Source: Acidobacteriaceae bacterium
GTDB taxonomy: Bacteria > Acidobacteriota > Terriglobia > Terriglobales > Acidobacteriaceae
NCBI GenBank assembly: GCA_003154055.1
Contig: PMCH01000304.1
Location: forward strand, 1 to 5,370
DNA length: 5,370 bases
Direction: 5' to 3'
Positions 1-5,370 of this stretch are shown here, one piece after another. Both the position numbers and the translations under genes were made by a program. Each line of letters begins with the position of its first letter. The first letter of the stretch is position 1. The notes under the pieces were generated by a model. The model was not told the DNA's origin, made no database searches, and saw only the letters and a program-made list of their open reading frames with translations.

Positions 1-786
1 CGCCACCACAAAGCCGATGTACTTGATCGCGCCGCCGGAGTTGGTCTGCTTCTTGTAGTAGTCGGTCTCCAGTCCGCCTTCCAGCTTCAGTCGCTGATCG
101 TCACTGACGCGGTTCTTGAGCGCGTCCGCCGCAACCGGGTCGGTGGCCCTGAGATATGCCGAACCGAGTCCACCCTGGCGGTCAAAGTCGACGGCAATCT
201 GGTTGAGATCGCCCCAGATTTCCGAGTCATACGCCGTGCCGCCGGAATCGAAGATGCCGACCACCTTCCACTGGCCCTTGGCGAAGTCCAGGTTGTCGTT
301 GACATTCGCTCCCGAGAAACGGTCGTGAATGGATTTTCCCACCACCACCTCCCGCTGACCGGGCGAGAACCAGCGTCCTTCGACGAGTTTCGCCTTCGGG
401 CGAAGGGTGAGGCCGGCAGGCATCATTCCGCGCACCGATACATTCACCTCGCCGGTTCCATCCTTGCGGGGCAGTACCGCGACCACCACCCACTCACCCG
501 ACGCGATGGGCTCGCCCTGTCCGTCTTTCGCGATGCCGGGCAAGGTCTTCAGGGTATTGAACAGAGTCGCGTCGAAACCACCGGAAAGTTCGGCGGTCGA
601 ACCCTTGCGCATCACCAGCACGTTCAGTGCATCGCCGCTGGAAACAAAGGCTTTCTGCAGCCCGGCCAATAGTGCCATCAGGAAGACGGCCGTGGTCACG
701 GTAAGCGCAATGCCCAGGGCGGTCATGATGGTGAGACCCTTGCGCAGCTTCAGGTTGCGGATGTTATAGCTGATGGGGATCGCCAT
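1..786 (-). CDS. ABC transporter permease, MacB/FtsX type (partial, C-terminus beyond window)
   Basis: Inner-membrane permease subunit of a MacB/LolC-like ABC transporter. Translating the minus strand from the ATG at 786 gives 262 uninterrupted codons to the window edge, beginning MAIPISYNIRNLKLRKG. A short basic cytoplasmic N-terminus is followed by one hydrophobic helix at about residues 18-40 (TIMTALGIALTVTTAVFLMA). A large soluble region of about 200 residues follows, as in the MacB periplasmic core domain, with the typical GRWF and REVVVGKSI stretches. Residues 255-262 (IKYIGFVVA) appear to enter the second membrane helix. The remaining helices and the FtsX-type C-terminus are not in the window. 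The gene starts 12 nt after the stop of the other permease; only a weak GAAG lies 7 nt before the ATG, so translation may depend on coupling. The substrate cannot be told; such pairs usually work with a separate ATPase, not seen here. Confidence 0.88.
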   Translation of the reverse strand, partial: MAIPISYNIRNLKLRKGLTIMTALGIALTVTTAVFLMALLAGLQKAFVSSGDALNVLVMRKGSTAELSGGFDATLFNTLKTLPGIAKDGQGEPIASGEWVVVAVLPRKDGTGEVNVSVRGMMPAGLTLRPKAKLVEGRWFSPGQREVVVGKSIHDRFSGANVNDNLDFAKGQWKVVGIFDSGGTAYDSEIWGDLNQIAVDFDRQGGLGSAYLRATDPVAADALKNRVSDDQRLKLEGGLETDYYKKQTNSGGAIKYIGFVVA

Positions 787-798
787 GTCGTATCTTCG

Positions 799-1950
799 CT
801 AACCGATGTAGCGCAAGCCCTCCACGATATCAACTTTGGCGGCATGATAGGCCGGGACGATGGCGCTCAGAAATCCCACCATCGCCGCCACAAAGACGGC
901 AAGCAGGAAAGTGGAGCCGGTCACTTTCATCCCGGCCAGGAAAAGTCCCATTCCAGGCGCATGGGTGAGGGCTGTGATCAGCCCCGCTCCCAGCAAAGAG
1001 CCCAGCACGCCACCGATCAGGGTAACGATCACTCCCTCGCCGATGTAGAGGCCAAGGATGGTCTGCCGGGTAAACCCTAGCGTTTTCAGCACCGCCACTT
1101 CCCGGGTGCGCTCGCGAATGGACATGGCCATGGTATTGGCGGAAACCAGCAGGGTCGCGAAAACCACTGCGAAGCAGATGCTCAGGATGAAGGCCTTTAC
1201 GTTCCCAATGCTGTTGATGAAGCCAAGTTGGAAGGCCTTCTCGGTTTCTGTCTTGGTCGGCTGCGGTGAGTTGTGAAACATGGCGTCGACAGCGGCGGCC
1301 ACTTTGGGCACGTCATCGGCGGAATCAGCGAGAATCGAGAACGTTCCCGCGTTGCCCTTGGCAAACGCGACCGCCTCCTCAACGTATTTTTGATTGAAAT
1401 ATACGGAACTGGTTGGTTCCGGCGCGGTGTACATACCGCGGATCGTAAGCTCCAGGTTCACCGGATAAATCGTCCCCTGGAGCATGATGCGATCCCCGAT
1501 CTTCCAGCCGAACTTCTTCGCCAGTTCGCTATCGACCACTACGCCCGCCTGATCATGTTGCCAGGCGGCCAGTTGATCGGCTGGGATTTTGAAGTCGGTG
1601 AGTACCTTGAAGGCTTCGTCCGGATCGGTGCCGAACTGCGCAAAAAAATTCTCCGGCTTTGGGTCTTTGTATTGGCCCCCGAACCAGTTCGTGGGAGCGA
1701 CCGCGACTACCCCGGGGATGGTGCGTATCTTTTCCCGATAGGAAATCGGCATGGCCTGGGTCAAGGAAACCCGATGACGGGTGATCAGTCTCAGGGCTGA
1801 TTCCGTGCTTCCCTTGTCGATGTAGAAGCCGTGCCAGATGGTCATCATGAACGTCAGCAACAAGAGCGAAAAAGTGATGCTGAGCACCGTCAGAATGCTG
1901 CGGCGCTTGTTGCGGAACGCGCTCTTCGTCACAAAACGGGTCAAGGTCAT
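799..1950 (-). CDS. ABC transporter permease, MacB/FtsX family
   Basis: Complete 383-residue inner-membrane permease. Domain order: a basic N-terminus (FRNKRRS, 12-18), TM1 at about 18-38, a periplasmic MacB core-like domain at about 40-248, then the FtsX domain with TM2 (about 252-274), TM3 (about 305-328) and TM4 (about 345-367). The conserved cytoplasmic segment after TM2 is clear at 277-294 (SIRERTREVAVLKTLGFT), the region that couples to the ATPase in this family. The C-terminus has the usual P-x2-AAKVDIVEGLR ending. Length and topology match four-helix type VII ABC permeases (LolC/LolE, MacB without its ATPase domain). No nucleotide-binding domain is fused, so a separate ATPase is expected. 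The ATG at 1950 has GGAG 10 nt upstream. It is first of a pair with the permease at 1-786. Its role could be drug, peptide or lipoprotein export; the sequence does not decide. Confidence 0.93.
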   Translation of the reverse strand: MTLTRFVTKSAFRNKRRSILTVLSITFSLLLLTFMMTIWHGFYIDKGSTESALRLITRHRVSLTQAMPISYREKIRTIPGVVAVAPTNWFGGQYKDPKPENFFAQFGTDPDEAFKVLTDFKIPADQLAAWQHDQAGVVVDSELAKKFGWKIGDRIMLQGTIYPVNLELTIRGMYTAPEPTSSVYFNQKYVEEAVAFAKGNAGTFSILADSADDVPKVAAAVDAMFHNSPQPTKTETEKAFQLGFINSIGNVKAFILSICFAVVFATLLVSANTMAMSIRERTREVAVLKTLGFTRQTILGLYIGEGVIVTLIGGVLGSLLGAGLITALTHAPGMGLFLAGMKVTGSTFLLAVFVAAMVGFLSAIVPAYHAAKVDIVEGLRYIG

Positions 1951-1960
1951 ACCAGCAGTG

Positions 1961-1964
1961 CTCC
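1961..1964 (-). promoter_or_regulatory. Shine-Dalgarno of the 799-1950 permease
   Basis: On the minus strand GGAG lies 10 nt before the ATG at 1950. The spacing is slightly long but workable, and no better start is seen nearby, so it supports this start. Confidence 0.5.
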
Positions 1965-2070
1965 GGAAGGCCTGACGGCTGAAAACTGCGAGGATCCTGA
2001 GAGAGACAGCAATCCACTACGTCTAAGCTGAGCATTGAGGATAAAACACCTGCCGCCGCAGGACAACTGG

Positions 2071-2082
2071 AGACGGCCGTCT
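2071..2082. promoter_or_regulatory. 12-bp perfect palindrome, possible operator
   Basis: AGACGGCCGTCT is its own reverse complement and is followed on the plus strand by ATTTTT. It sits in the divergent spacer, 121 bp upstream of the permease start and about 314 bp upstream of the pseudokinase start. With no loop it is a poor terminator hairpin, so a dimeric-repressor site is the more natural reading. A 12-bp palindrome can also arise by chance in GC-rich DNA. Confidence 0.25.
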
Positions 2083-2383
2083 ATTTTTCGCCAGCGTCCG
2101 AGGTTTGTTCCGTGTTTTGTTGACAACGATTGGACGGCGGGCGTTCCCCGATCTGTTCTGGCAGTCTCGATTCGTGCGACGCCGTGCAGAAGGAGCCCCG
2201 GCCCGCCATCGGGCCGAACGGCAGGCTGCCGGTGCGAAGGGAGCGCGGCCCGCAGCATTGCTGTCGATCGCGAGTACTTTCGTAACTCTCAGCTAGGCGG
2301 TACGGCGCAGTATTCTATTCGTGACTCTCCCCCGGGTCTCAGCCAAATTACATACTCCAAAGGTGTATTGCGGCTGTCACCGC

Positions 2384-2387
2384 GAGG
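2384..2387 (+). promoter_or_regulatory. Shine-Dalgarno that sets the pseudokinase start
   Basis: GAGG lies 8 nt before the ATG at 2396. This favours 2396 over the in-frame GTG at 2321, whose extra 25 residues (beginning TLPRVSAKLHTPK) do not resemble a kinase N-terminus, and over the ATGs at 2402 and 2405, where the spacing would be 14 nt or more. From 2396 the protein begins MAMMFGRFEIL, the usual short lead into a bacterial kinase domain. Confidence 0.7.
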
Positions 2388-2395
2388 CGACTGCA

Positions 2396-4831
2396 ATGGC
2401 AATGATGTTTGGCCGGTTTGAAATTCTAAGTGAGCTTTCCAGGTCGGAAGCCAGCGTGGTTTTCAAGGCCACGGATACAGAGACCAATCAGACGGTGGCG
2501 CTGAAGACTTTGCAGTTGGAGGCCCTCGGCGAGCGTGCGTCCGGCTTCGTCGACGCGCTGATTGCGGAAGGCGAAAGCACGCGAGAGCTCGCCAGCCAGA
2601 ATATCGCCGTCCTGTATGGGGCGGGTGAAATCGAAGACCAGTTCTGCGCCGCCATGGAATACGTCCAGGGCAACAGCGTGGCCACCATGCTGACGCGCAA
2701 AGAAGGCTTCTCCATCTGGGACCTGCTCGACATCACCCGCCAGGTTTGCGCCGGGCTGGAATACGCGGCATCCTTCGGAGTCGCTCATCAATCGCTCGAG
2801 CCCGCCAAGGTGATGGTGCAGTGGGATGGGCTGGTCAAGATTCTCGGCTACGGCATTTCCAGCATGAGCCTGGTGGGGGCGGAAACCGGGGCTGGCCTGG
2901 GCAAGCTCCTTCCGTATTGCTCCCCCGAACAGGTGCGCGGGGAAGCGATTGATCTGCGTTCAAACTTGTTTACCTGGGGCGCCATCCTGTACGAAATGAT
3001 GACGGATCGTCCGGCATTCAGTGCCGAGGACCCGGTCGTACTGGTGAATCAAATCTCCAACGAGATGCCCCCCAGCCCGGTTTCCCTGAATCCCAAGATT
3101 CACCCTGGCGTCAGCGCGCTGATCATGAAGTCGCTGGCCAAGAACCCTGAAGAGCGCTACCAGGCGGTGCGAGAGCTGGTTGCCGATCTCGAGAAATGCA
3201 AGGAAAGCGGGTCGAAACAGGCTGCGGGCACCAGGAAACCTGCGGCAGGGACGAAGGCGGTGATCTCTCCCGCGGAGCGCGCGGCCGCTGCCAGCCGGTT
3301 TGTGTCGGCTGCGCCCAAGGCGACTGAACCGGAAGCGCCGGCTTTCGTTGTTCCATCAGCACCGCCGCAACGAAAGGTTACGCAACCAGCGTCTGAGCCC
3401 ATTCCCGAAACGAAAGTCGCGGCCGCGGCCGCTGGCATGGGAGCAGGGATGGCGAGCGGTTCGTCCGGCATTGAGTCCTACACGCGGCTTATCGAACCGG
3501 CGGAAACCACGGTCGAGTCAAGAAAAGGAGAGGTCCTTTCTGCCGCCGCTGCCGAGACGGAAACAGAAATACAGCCACGAATGGCGCCTGTTGATCCGAT
3601 GGTGTCGGCACCGGCACCCGCCACCGGGAACAGCCGGAGCTTCTCCGATATGGACGAACTGCCGCCGATGAAGGAACCGGTTTTTACGCCGCCACCTCCG
3701 CCGGCGTTTCCGGAGGCTCTCGAGCCGTCGCCCTTGGCACAGTTCCGGCGAACCGAAGAGAAACCCAAGATTCAGCCACGGGAAGTGGCCGAAAAAGCAA
3801 TCCAGGAGATCAAGGCTGTTCCGCCCCGCCTGATGATCTACTCCATCCTGGGTGCGGTGGTGTTGATCCTGGTCGTGACGGTCGCCCTATTCTTCCATGT
3901 TCGGTCGGAAGACGACGATTCCACGGCAGCGCCGCGTCCCACGGCAGCGGTCAAGCCGCAGCCGCCCGCTCCGGATCAGTCCGTTGCTCCGCAGATTATT
4001 CCCGCCCCGGACTCGGTTCAGGATGCCCAGCCCGAGGTGACGGTTCGTCAGATAGAAAAACGTGGCGCCAATACCACGAAGAGAAAGCCAGCTCCGGTTG
4101 TGGTCGCCGCGATCCCGGGACAGGTACAGATTGACTCAACCCCCCAGGGCGCCCAAATCCAGATTGACGGCCGCTCCGACCCCTCCTGGCTCACGCCCTT
4201 CAATCTGACAGGCCTGAGCCCAGGCCAGCATTCCGTTTCGGTCAGCAAGGCGGGCTATTCTCCCGAGACGCGCGCCGTTGACGTAACCTCTGCGAGCAAG
4301 TCATTCGTGACCGTCCATATGTCCCCGGTAAATGCGCTGTTGGTCCTGAACAGCACGCCCTCGGGCGCCGCTGTTCTTCTGGATGGCAAAGAGACCGGCA
4401 AAACCACTCCGGCTCAATTCGCGGTCGAGAAGGGGAGCCATACGGTCGTATTGCGGAAGTCAGGCTACCTCGATGAATCCACCAGCGCCGATCTCGGTCC
4501 CGGGCAGAATTTCCAGTTTGCCCCGGCCTTGCGCGCGCTGGGCAATGTCGATGACATCAAGAGTGTTGGAAAGCTGAAGAAATTTTTTGGCGGCAATGGC
4601 GGCGACAGCGTTGCCGGCATGGGCACGGTGAGCATCCGGACTCAGCCCAAGGGCGCCCAAATCGCGATCAACCGCCGGCTCCTCGACAAGCAGTCGCCTG
4701 CGGAATTCATGGTCGGACCCGGACACTACGAGGTGGACATCACGCTGACCGGTTTCAAGCAGATCCACAAAGTGATCAGCGTCGAGAAGGGTGGCAAGGT
4801 CGCCATCGACGAGATCCTCGAACGCGAATAG
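2396..4831 (+). CDS. Membrane-anchored Ser/Thr pseudokinase with three C-terminal PEGA domains
   Basis: An 811-residue protein numbered from ATG 2396. Residues 6-266 have the bacterial (PknB-like, Hanks-type) Ser/Thr kinase fold: GRFEILSEL start, VALK with Lys37, a candidate alpha-C Glu at 58, SPEQVRGE at 176-183, and an LYEMMTDRPAF segment (198-208). Catalytic motifs are degenerate: the glycine loop reads SRSEAS (15-20); HRDLKPAN is HQSLEPAK (131-138), losing the Asp, the Lys and the Asn; DFG is GYG (151-153); and the Asp of the usual RSD is Asn190. Phosphotransfer is thus unlikely; a scaffold, regulatory or nucleotide-sensing role is inferred. Residues 270-475 form an Ala/Pro/Glu-rich linker with a PPPPP run. 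One TM helix lies at about 479-500 (LMIYSILGAVVLILVVTVAL), followed by an acidic segment (SEDDD). Three PEGA domains (about 575-641, 646-712, 743-808) should face the periplasm, where PEGA domains may act as surface- or envelope-binding modules. The gene appears monocistronic or first in its unit. Confidence 0.92.
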   Translation: MAMMFGRFEILSELSRSEASVVFKATDTETNQTVALKTLQLEALGERASGFVDALIAEGESTRELASQNIAVLYGAGEIEDQFCAAMEYVQGNSVATMLTRKEGFSIWDLLDITRQVCAGLEYAASFGVAHQSLEPAKVMVQWDGLVKILGYGISSMSLVGAETGAGLGKLLPYCSPEQVRGEAIDLRSNLFTWGAILYEMMTDRPAFSAEDPVVLVNQISNEMPPSPVSLNPKIHPGVSALIMKSLAKNPEERYQAVRELVADLEKCKESGSKQAAGTRKPAAGTKAVISPAERAAAASRFVSAAPKATEPEAPAFVVPSAPPQRKVTQPASEPIPETKVAAAAAGMGAGMASGSSGIESYTRLIEPAETTVESRKGEVLSAAAAETETEIQPRMAPVDPMVSAPAPATGNSRSFSDMDELPPMKEPVFTPPPPPAFPEALEPSPLAQFRRTEEKPKIQPREVAEKAIQEIKAVPPRLMIYSILGAVVLILVVTVALFFHVRSEDDDSTAAPRPTAAVKPQPPAPDQSVAPQIIPAPDSVQDAQPEVTVRQIEKRGANTTKRKPAPVVVAAIPGQVQIDSTPQGAQIQIDGRSDPSWLTPFNLTGLSPGQHSVSVSKAGYSPETRAVDVTSASKSFVTVHMSPVNALLVLNSTPSGAAVLLDGKETGKTTPAQFAVEKGSHTVVLRKSGYLDESTSADLGPGQNFQFAPALRALGNVDDIKSVGKLKKFFGGNGGDSVAGMGTVSIRTQPKGAQIAINRRLLDKQSPAEFMVGPGHYEVDITLTGFKQIHKVISVEKGGKVAIDEILERE
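4118..4819 (+). repeat. Three tandem PEGA-domain repeats within the pseudokinase gene
   Basis: Protein-level repeats begin STPQGAQIQIDG (581-592), STPSGAAVLLDG (653-664) and TQPKGAQIAINR (749-760). Each is followed by a TP or SP turn, a G-x-(H/Y) strand (GQHSVSV, GSHTVVL, GHYEVDI) and an aromatic-containing turn (KAGYSPE, KSGYLDE, LTGFKQI). Repeats 1 and 3 share an identical 14-nt stretch (AGGGCGCCCAAATC) at 4146-4159 and 4650-4663, in the same codon register, which fits internal duplication. Repeat 3 is set apart from repeat 2 by a Lys- and Gly-rich spacer (about 715-742) and replaces the DG turn with NR. Confidence 0.8.
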
Positions 4832-4839
4832 GGAGCCCG

Positions 4840-4864
4840 CCGGCTTCTAGCCGGGGATTCCCCG
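4840..4864 (+). terminator. Possible terminator: two overlapping hairpins after the pseudokinase stop
   Basis: Nine bases after the TAG, CCGGCT-TCT-AGCCGG (4840-4854) forms a perfect 6-bp stem with a 3-nt loop. It overlaps a second perfect hairpin, CGGGG-ATT-CCCCG (4852-4864). They share bases 4852-4854, so both cannot form fully at once. The position fits transcription termination between the pseudokinase and the Crp-like gene, but there is no T-run, so an intrinsic terminator is doubtful. The alternative is an RNA-stabilising 3' structure. Confidence 0.33.
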
Positions 4865-4897
4865 TCGAGCTTGCCTGCCAACAGCGTCACCTCTTTC

Positions 4898-4913
4898 AGT
4901 GATGCACGTCACA
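4898..4913. promoter_or_regulatory. Crp/Fnr-type operator candidate upstream of the regulator gene
   Basis: AGTGA-TGCACG-TCACA matches the Crp-type consensus TGTGA-N6-TCACA at nine of ten half-site positions, with symmetric GTGA and TCAC arms at the correct 6-bp spacing. It is centred about 55 bp before the GTG start at 4961. Crp-family regulators often bind near their own genes, so autoregulation is the natural inference. The recognition helix is outside the window, so the specificity match cannot be tested here. Confidence 0.5.
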
Positions 4914-4945
4914 GCCCCGGCTTCCCGCTTTGCGCAGGATAGCTT

Positions 4946-4952
4946 GAGGGAG
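4946..4952 (+). promoter_or_regulatory. Strong Shine-Dalgarno of the Crp-family gene
   Basis: GAGGGAG lies 8 nt before the GTG at 4961. An alternative in-frame GTG at 4952 would overlap this element, leaving no usable spacing, so 4961 is preferred. An in-frame TAG at 4940-4942 rules out starts further upstream. Confidence 0.75.
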
Positions 4953-4960
4953 TGAGGGCC

Positions 4961-5370
4961 GTGTCGTCGTCTTTTCCATCCAGGTTCAGTCCCGAGCTCT
5001 ACCAGGCTCTCCACGGTACCAAATCGGTCCGAGTGTACCCCAAGGGCTCCACACTGTTTCAGCAGGGTGCTGCGGTGGATGGGGTCTACGTGGTGGAATC
5101 GGGGCTGGTCCGGGTACTGCTGCCAACCAGTCGCGGCCGTCCCCAGCTTCTGGATGTCGTTGGGCCCGGTAGCGTTCTGGGCCTGAGCGAGAGTATGTCT
5201 GGGGAAGCGTACCGTGTGACGGCCGAGGCCGAAGATCACGCCACCGTGGCCTTTGTTCCGCAGCAGGGCTTCCTGGAGTTCCTGCGCGAACACACCGAGT
5301 TCTGCATGCAGGTGGTGCGGCTTCTCAGCGAAGACCTGCACGGCCTTTATCACAAGTTTCGCAGCATCAG
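4961..5370 (+). CDS. Crp/Fnr-family transcriptional regulator (partial, C-terminus beyond window)
   Basis: Cytoplasmic transcription factor of the Crp/Fnr superfamily. The visible 136 codons, from GTG 4961, cover the N-terminal cNMP-binding beta-roll (about 9-106) and the beginning of the dimerisation helix (about 110-136, QVVRLLSEDLHGLYHKF). Family marks are LFQQGAAVDGVYVVESGLVRV (32-52, shown by positions F33, G36, Y43, G48 and R51), GRPQLLDVVGPGSVLG (59-74) and FLEFLREH (104-111). In the phosphate-binding region the cAMP-contacting Glu of the E. coli Crp GE motif aligns with Leu75 and the Arg-Ser pair reads Arg85-Val86, so cAMP binding is doubtful. The only Cys is Cys115, so an Fnr-type iron-sulfur cluster is not supported. 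The helix-turn-helix lies past the window. It is preceded by a strong Shine-Dalgarno and a Crp-type palindrome. The effector and target genes are unknown. Confidence 0.93.
   Translation, partial: MSSSFPSRFSPELYQALHGTKSVRVYPKGSTLFQQGAAVDGVYVVESGLVRVLLPTSRGRPQLLDVVGPGSVLGLSESMSGEAYRVTAEAEDHATVAFVPQQGFLEFLREHTEFCMQVVRLLSEDLHGLYHKFRSI

Larger units (their letters stand above)
1951..2395. other. Divergent intergenic region with no convincing gene
   Basis: About 445 bp lie between the permease operon (leftward) and the pseudokinase gene (rightward), so the promoters of both units are expected here. Open frames exist on both strands, but their products are rich in Arg, Ser, Pro and Gly, show no recognisable motif and no hydrophobic pattern, and overlap the flanking genes out of frame. 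No consensus -35/-10 pair with correct spacing is found. A TTGACA at 2120-2125 sits in a small GTTGACAAC inverted repeat but has no -10 at the right distance. A TATTCT at 2311-2316 has no matching -35. The most distinct structure is the palindrome at 2071-2082. No tRNA or obvious structured RNA is seen. Confidence 0.6.

Noticed and set aside
393..406. CCTTCG-GG-CGAAGG inverted repeat
   Set aside because: It lies inside the permease coding sequence, the 2-nt loop is too small for a stable hairpin at full pairing, and the codons explain it.
2120..2125. TTGACA as a -35 element
   Set aside because: The segment 16-18 bp downstream is GC-rich with no TATAAT-like hexamer.
1947..2258. 103-codon minus-strand open frame whose TGA overlaps the permease ATG as ATGA
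   Set aside because: The overlap looks like translational coupling, but the product has no recognisable motif, is rich in Arg, Ser, Gly and Leu without a pattern, has no visible ribosome-binding site, and fills the region that must hold the promoters.
2311..2316. TATTCT as a -10 element for the pseudokinase gene
   Set aside because: No -35-like hexamer lies 16-18 bp upstream, so the match alone is not enough for a promoter call.
2362..2381. GGTG-N12-CACC inverted repeat before the pseudokinase start as a Crp-type site
   Set aside because: The arms are only 4 bp and the spacing does not match the Crp-type 6-bp spacer.
2321..2395. N-terminal extension of the pseudokinase from GTG 2321
   Set aside because: The 25 extra residues look like translated leader sequence and the ATG at 2396 has a GAGG at 8 nt.
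2035..2421. 128-codon plus-strand open frame overlapping the pseudokinase start
   Set aside because: It is out of frame with the pseudokinase gene, overlaps its Shine-Dalgarno and first codons, and its Arg- and Pro-rich product resembles no protein family.
4847..5353. 168-codon minus-strand open frame opposite the Crp-like gene
   Set aside because: It is the antisense shadow of the regulator gene, whose plus-strand product has clear family motifs.

Overview
The window looks like chromosomal DNA from a GC-rich Gram-negative bacterium. The best guess is Acidobacteriota or a similar soil lineage. That guess rests on MacB/FtsX-type permeases beside a membrane-anchored Ser/Thr-kinase-like protein with C-terminal PEGA domains, a common combination there. 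It is an inference from gene content, with no marker gene to confirm it.

Layout: the left third (1-1950) carries two minus-strand genes for MacB/LolC-type ABC transporter permeases. They are separated by only 12 nt and are almost certainly one operon. The upstream gene (799-1950) is complete; the downstream one (1-786) runs off the left edge after 262 codons. No ATP-binding subunit lies in the window. A region of about 445 bp with no convincing gene (1951-2395) separates this operon from a divergent plus-strand gene and should hold both promoters; its clearest element is a 12-bp perfect palindrome.

The centre (2396-4831) is one 811-codon gene. It encodes a cytoplasmic kinase-fold domain, a long Ala/Pro/Glu-rich linker, one transmembrane helix and three PEGA domains. 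The kinase fold has lost the HRD Asp and Lys, the Asn that follows, the DFG Asp and the glycine loop, yet keeps the VALK Lys, a candidate alpha-C Glu and the SPE motif. It therefore reads as a receptor-like pseudokinase, not an active kinase.

The right end (4961-5370) is the start of a Crp/Fnr-family regulator gene: the cyclic-nucleotide-binding-like domain is present and the helix-turn-helix is outside the window. The 129-bp gap before it holds two overlapping hairpins after the pseudokinase stop and a near-perfect Crp-type operator (AGTGA-N6-TCACA) centred about 55 bp before the start, which suggests autoregulation.

How the parts work together is not demonstrated. The permease pair is probably an export or envelope system, and the pseudokinase protein a cytoplasm-to-envelope signalling or scaffold protein. 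The Crp-like gene appears to be a separate transcription unit with its own control.
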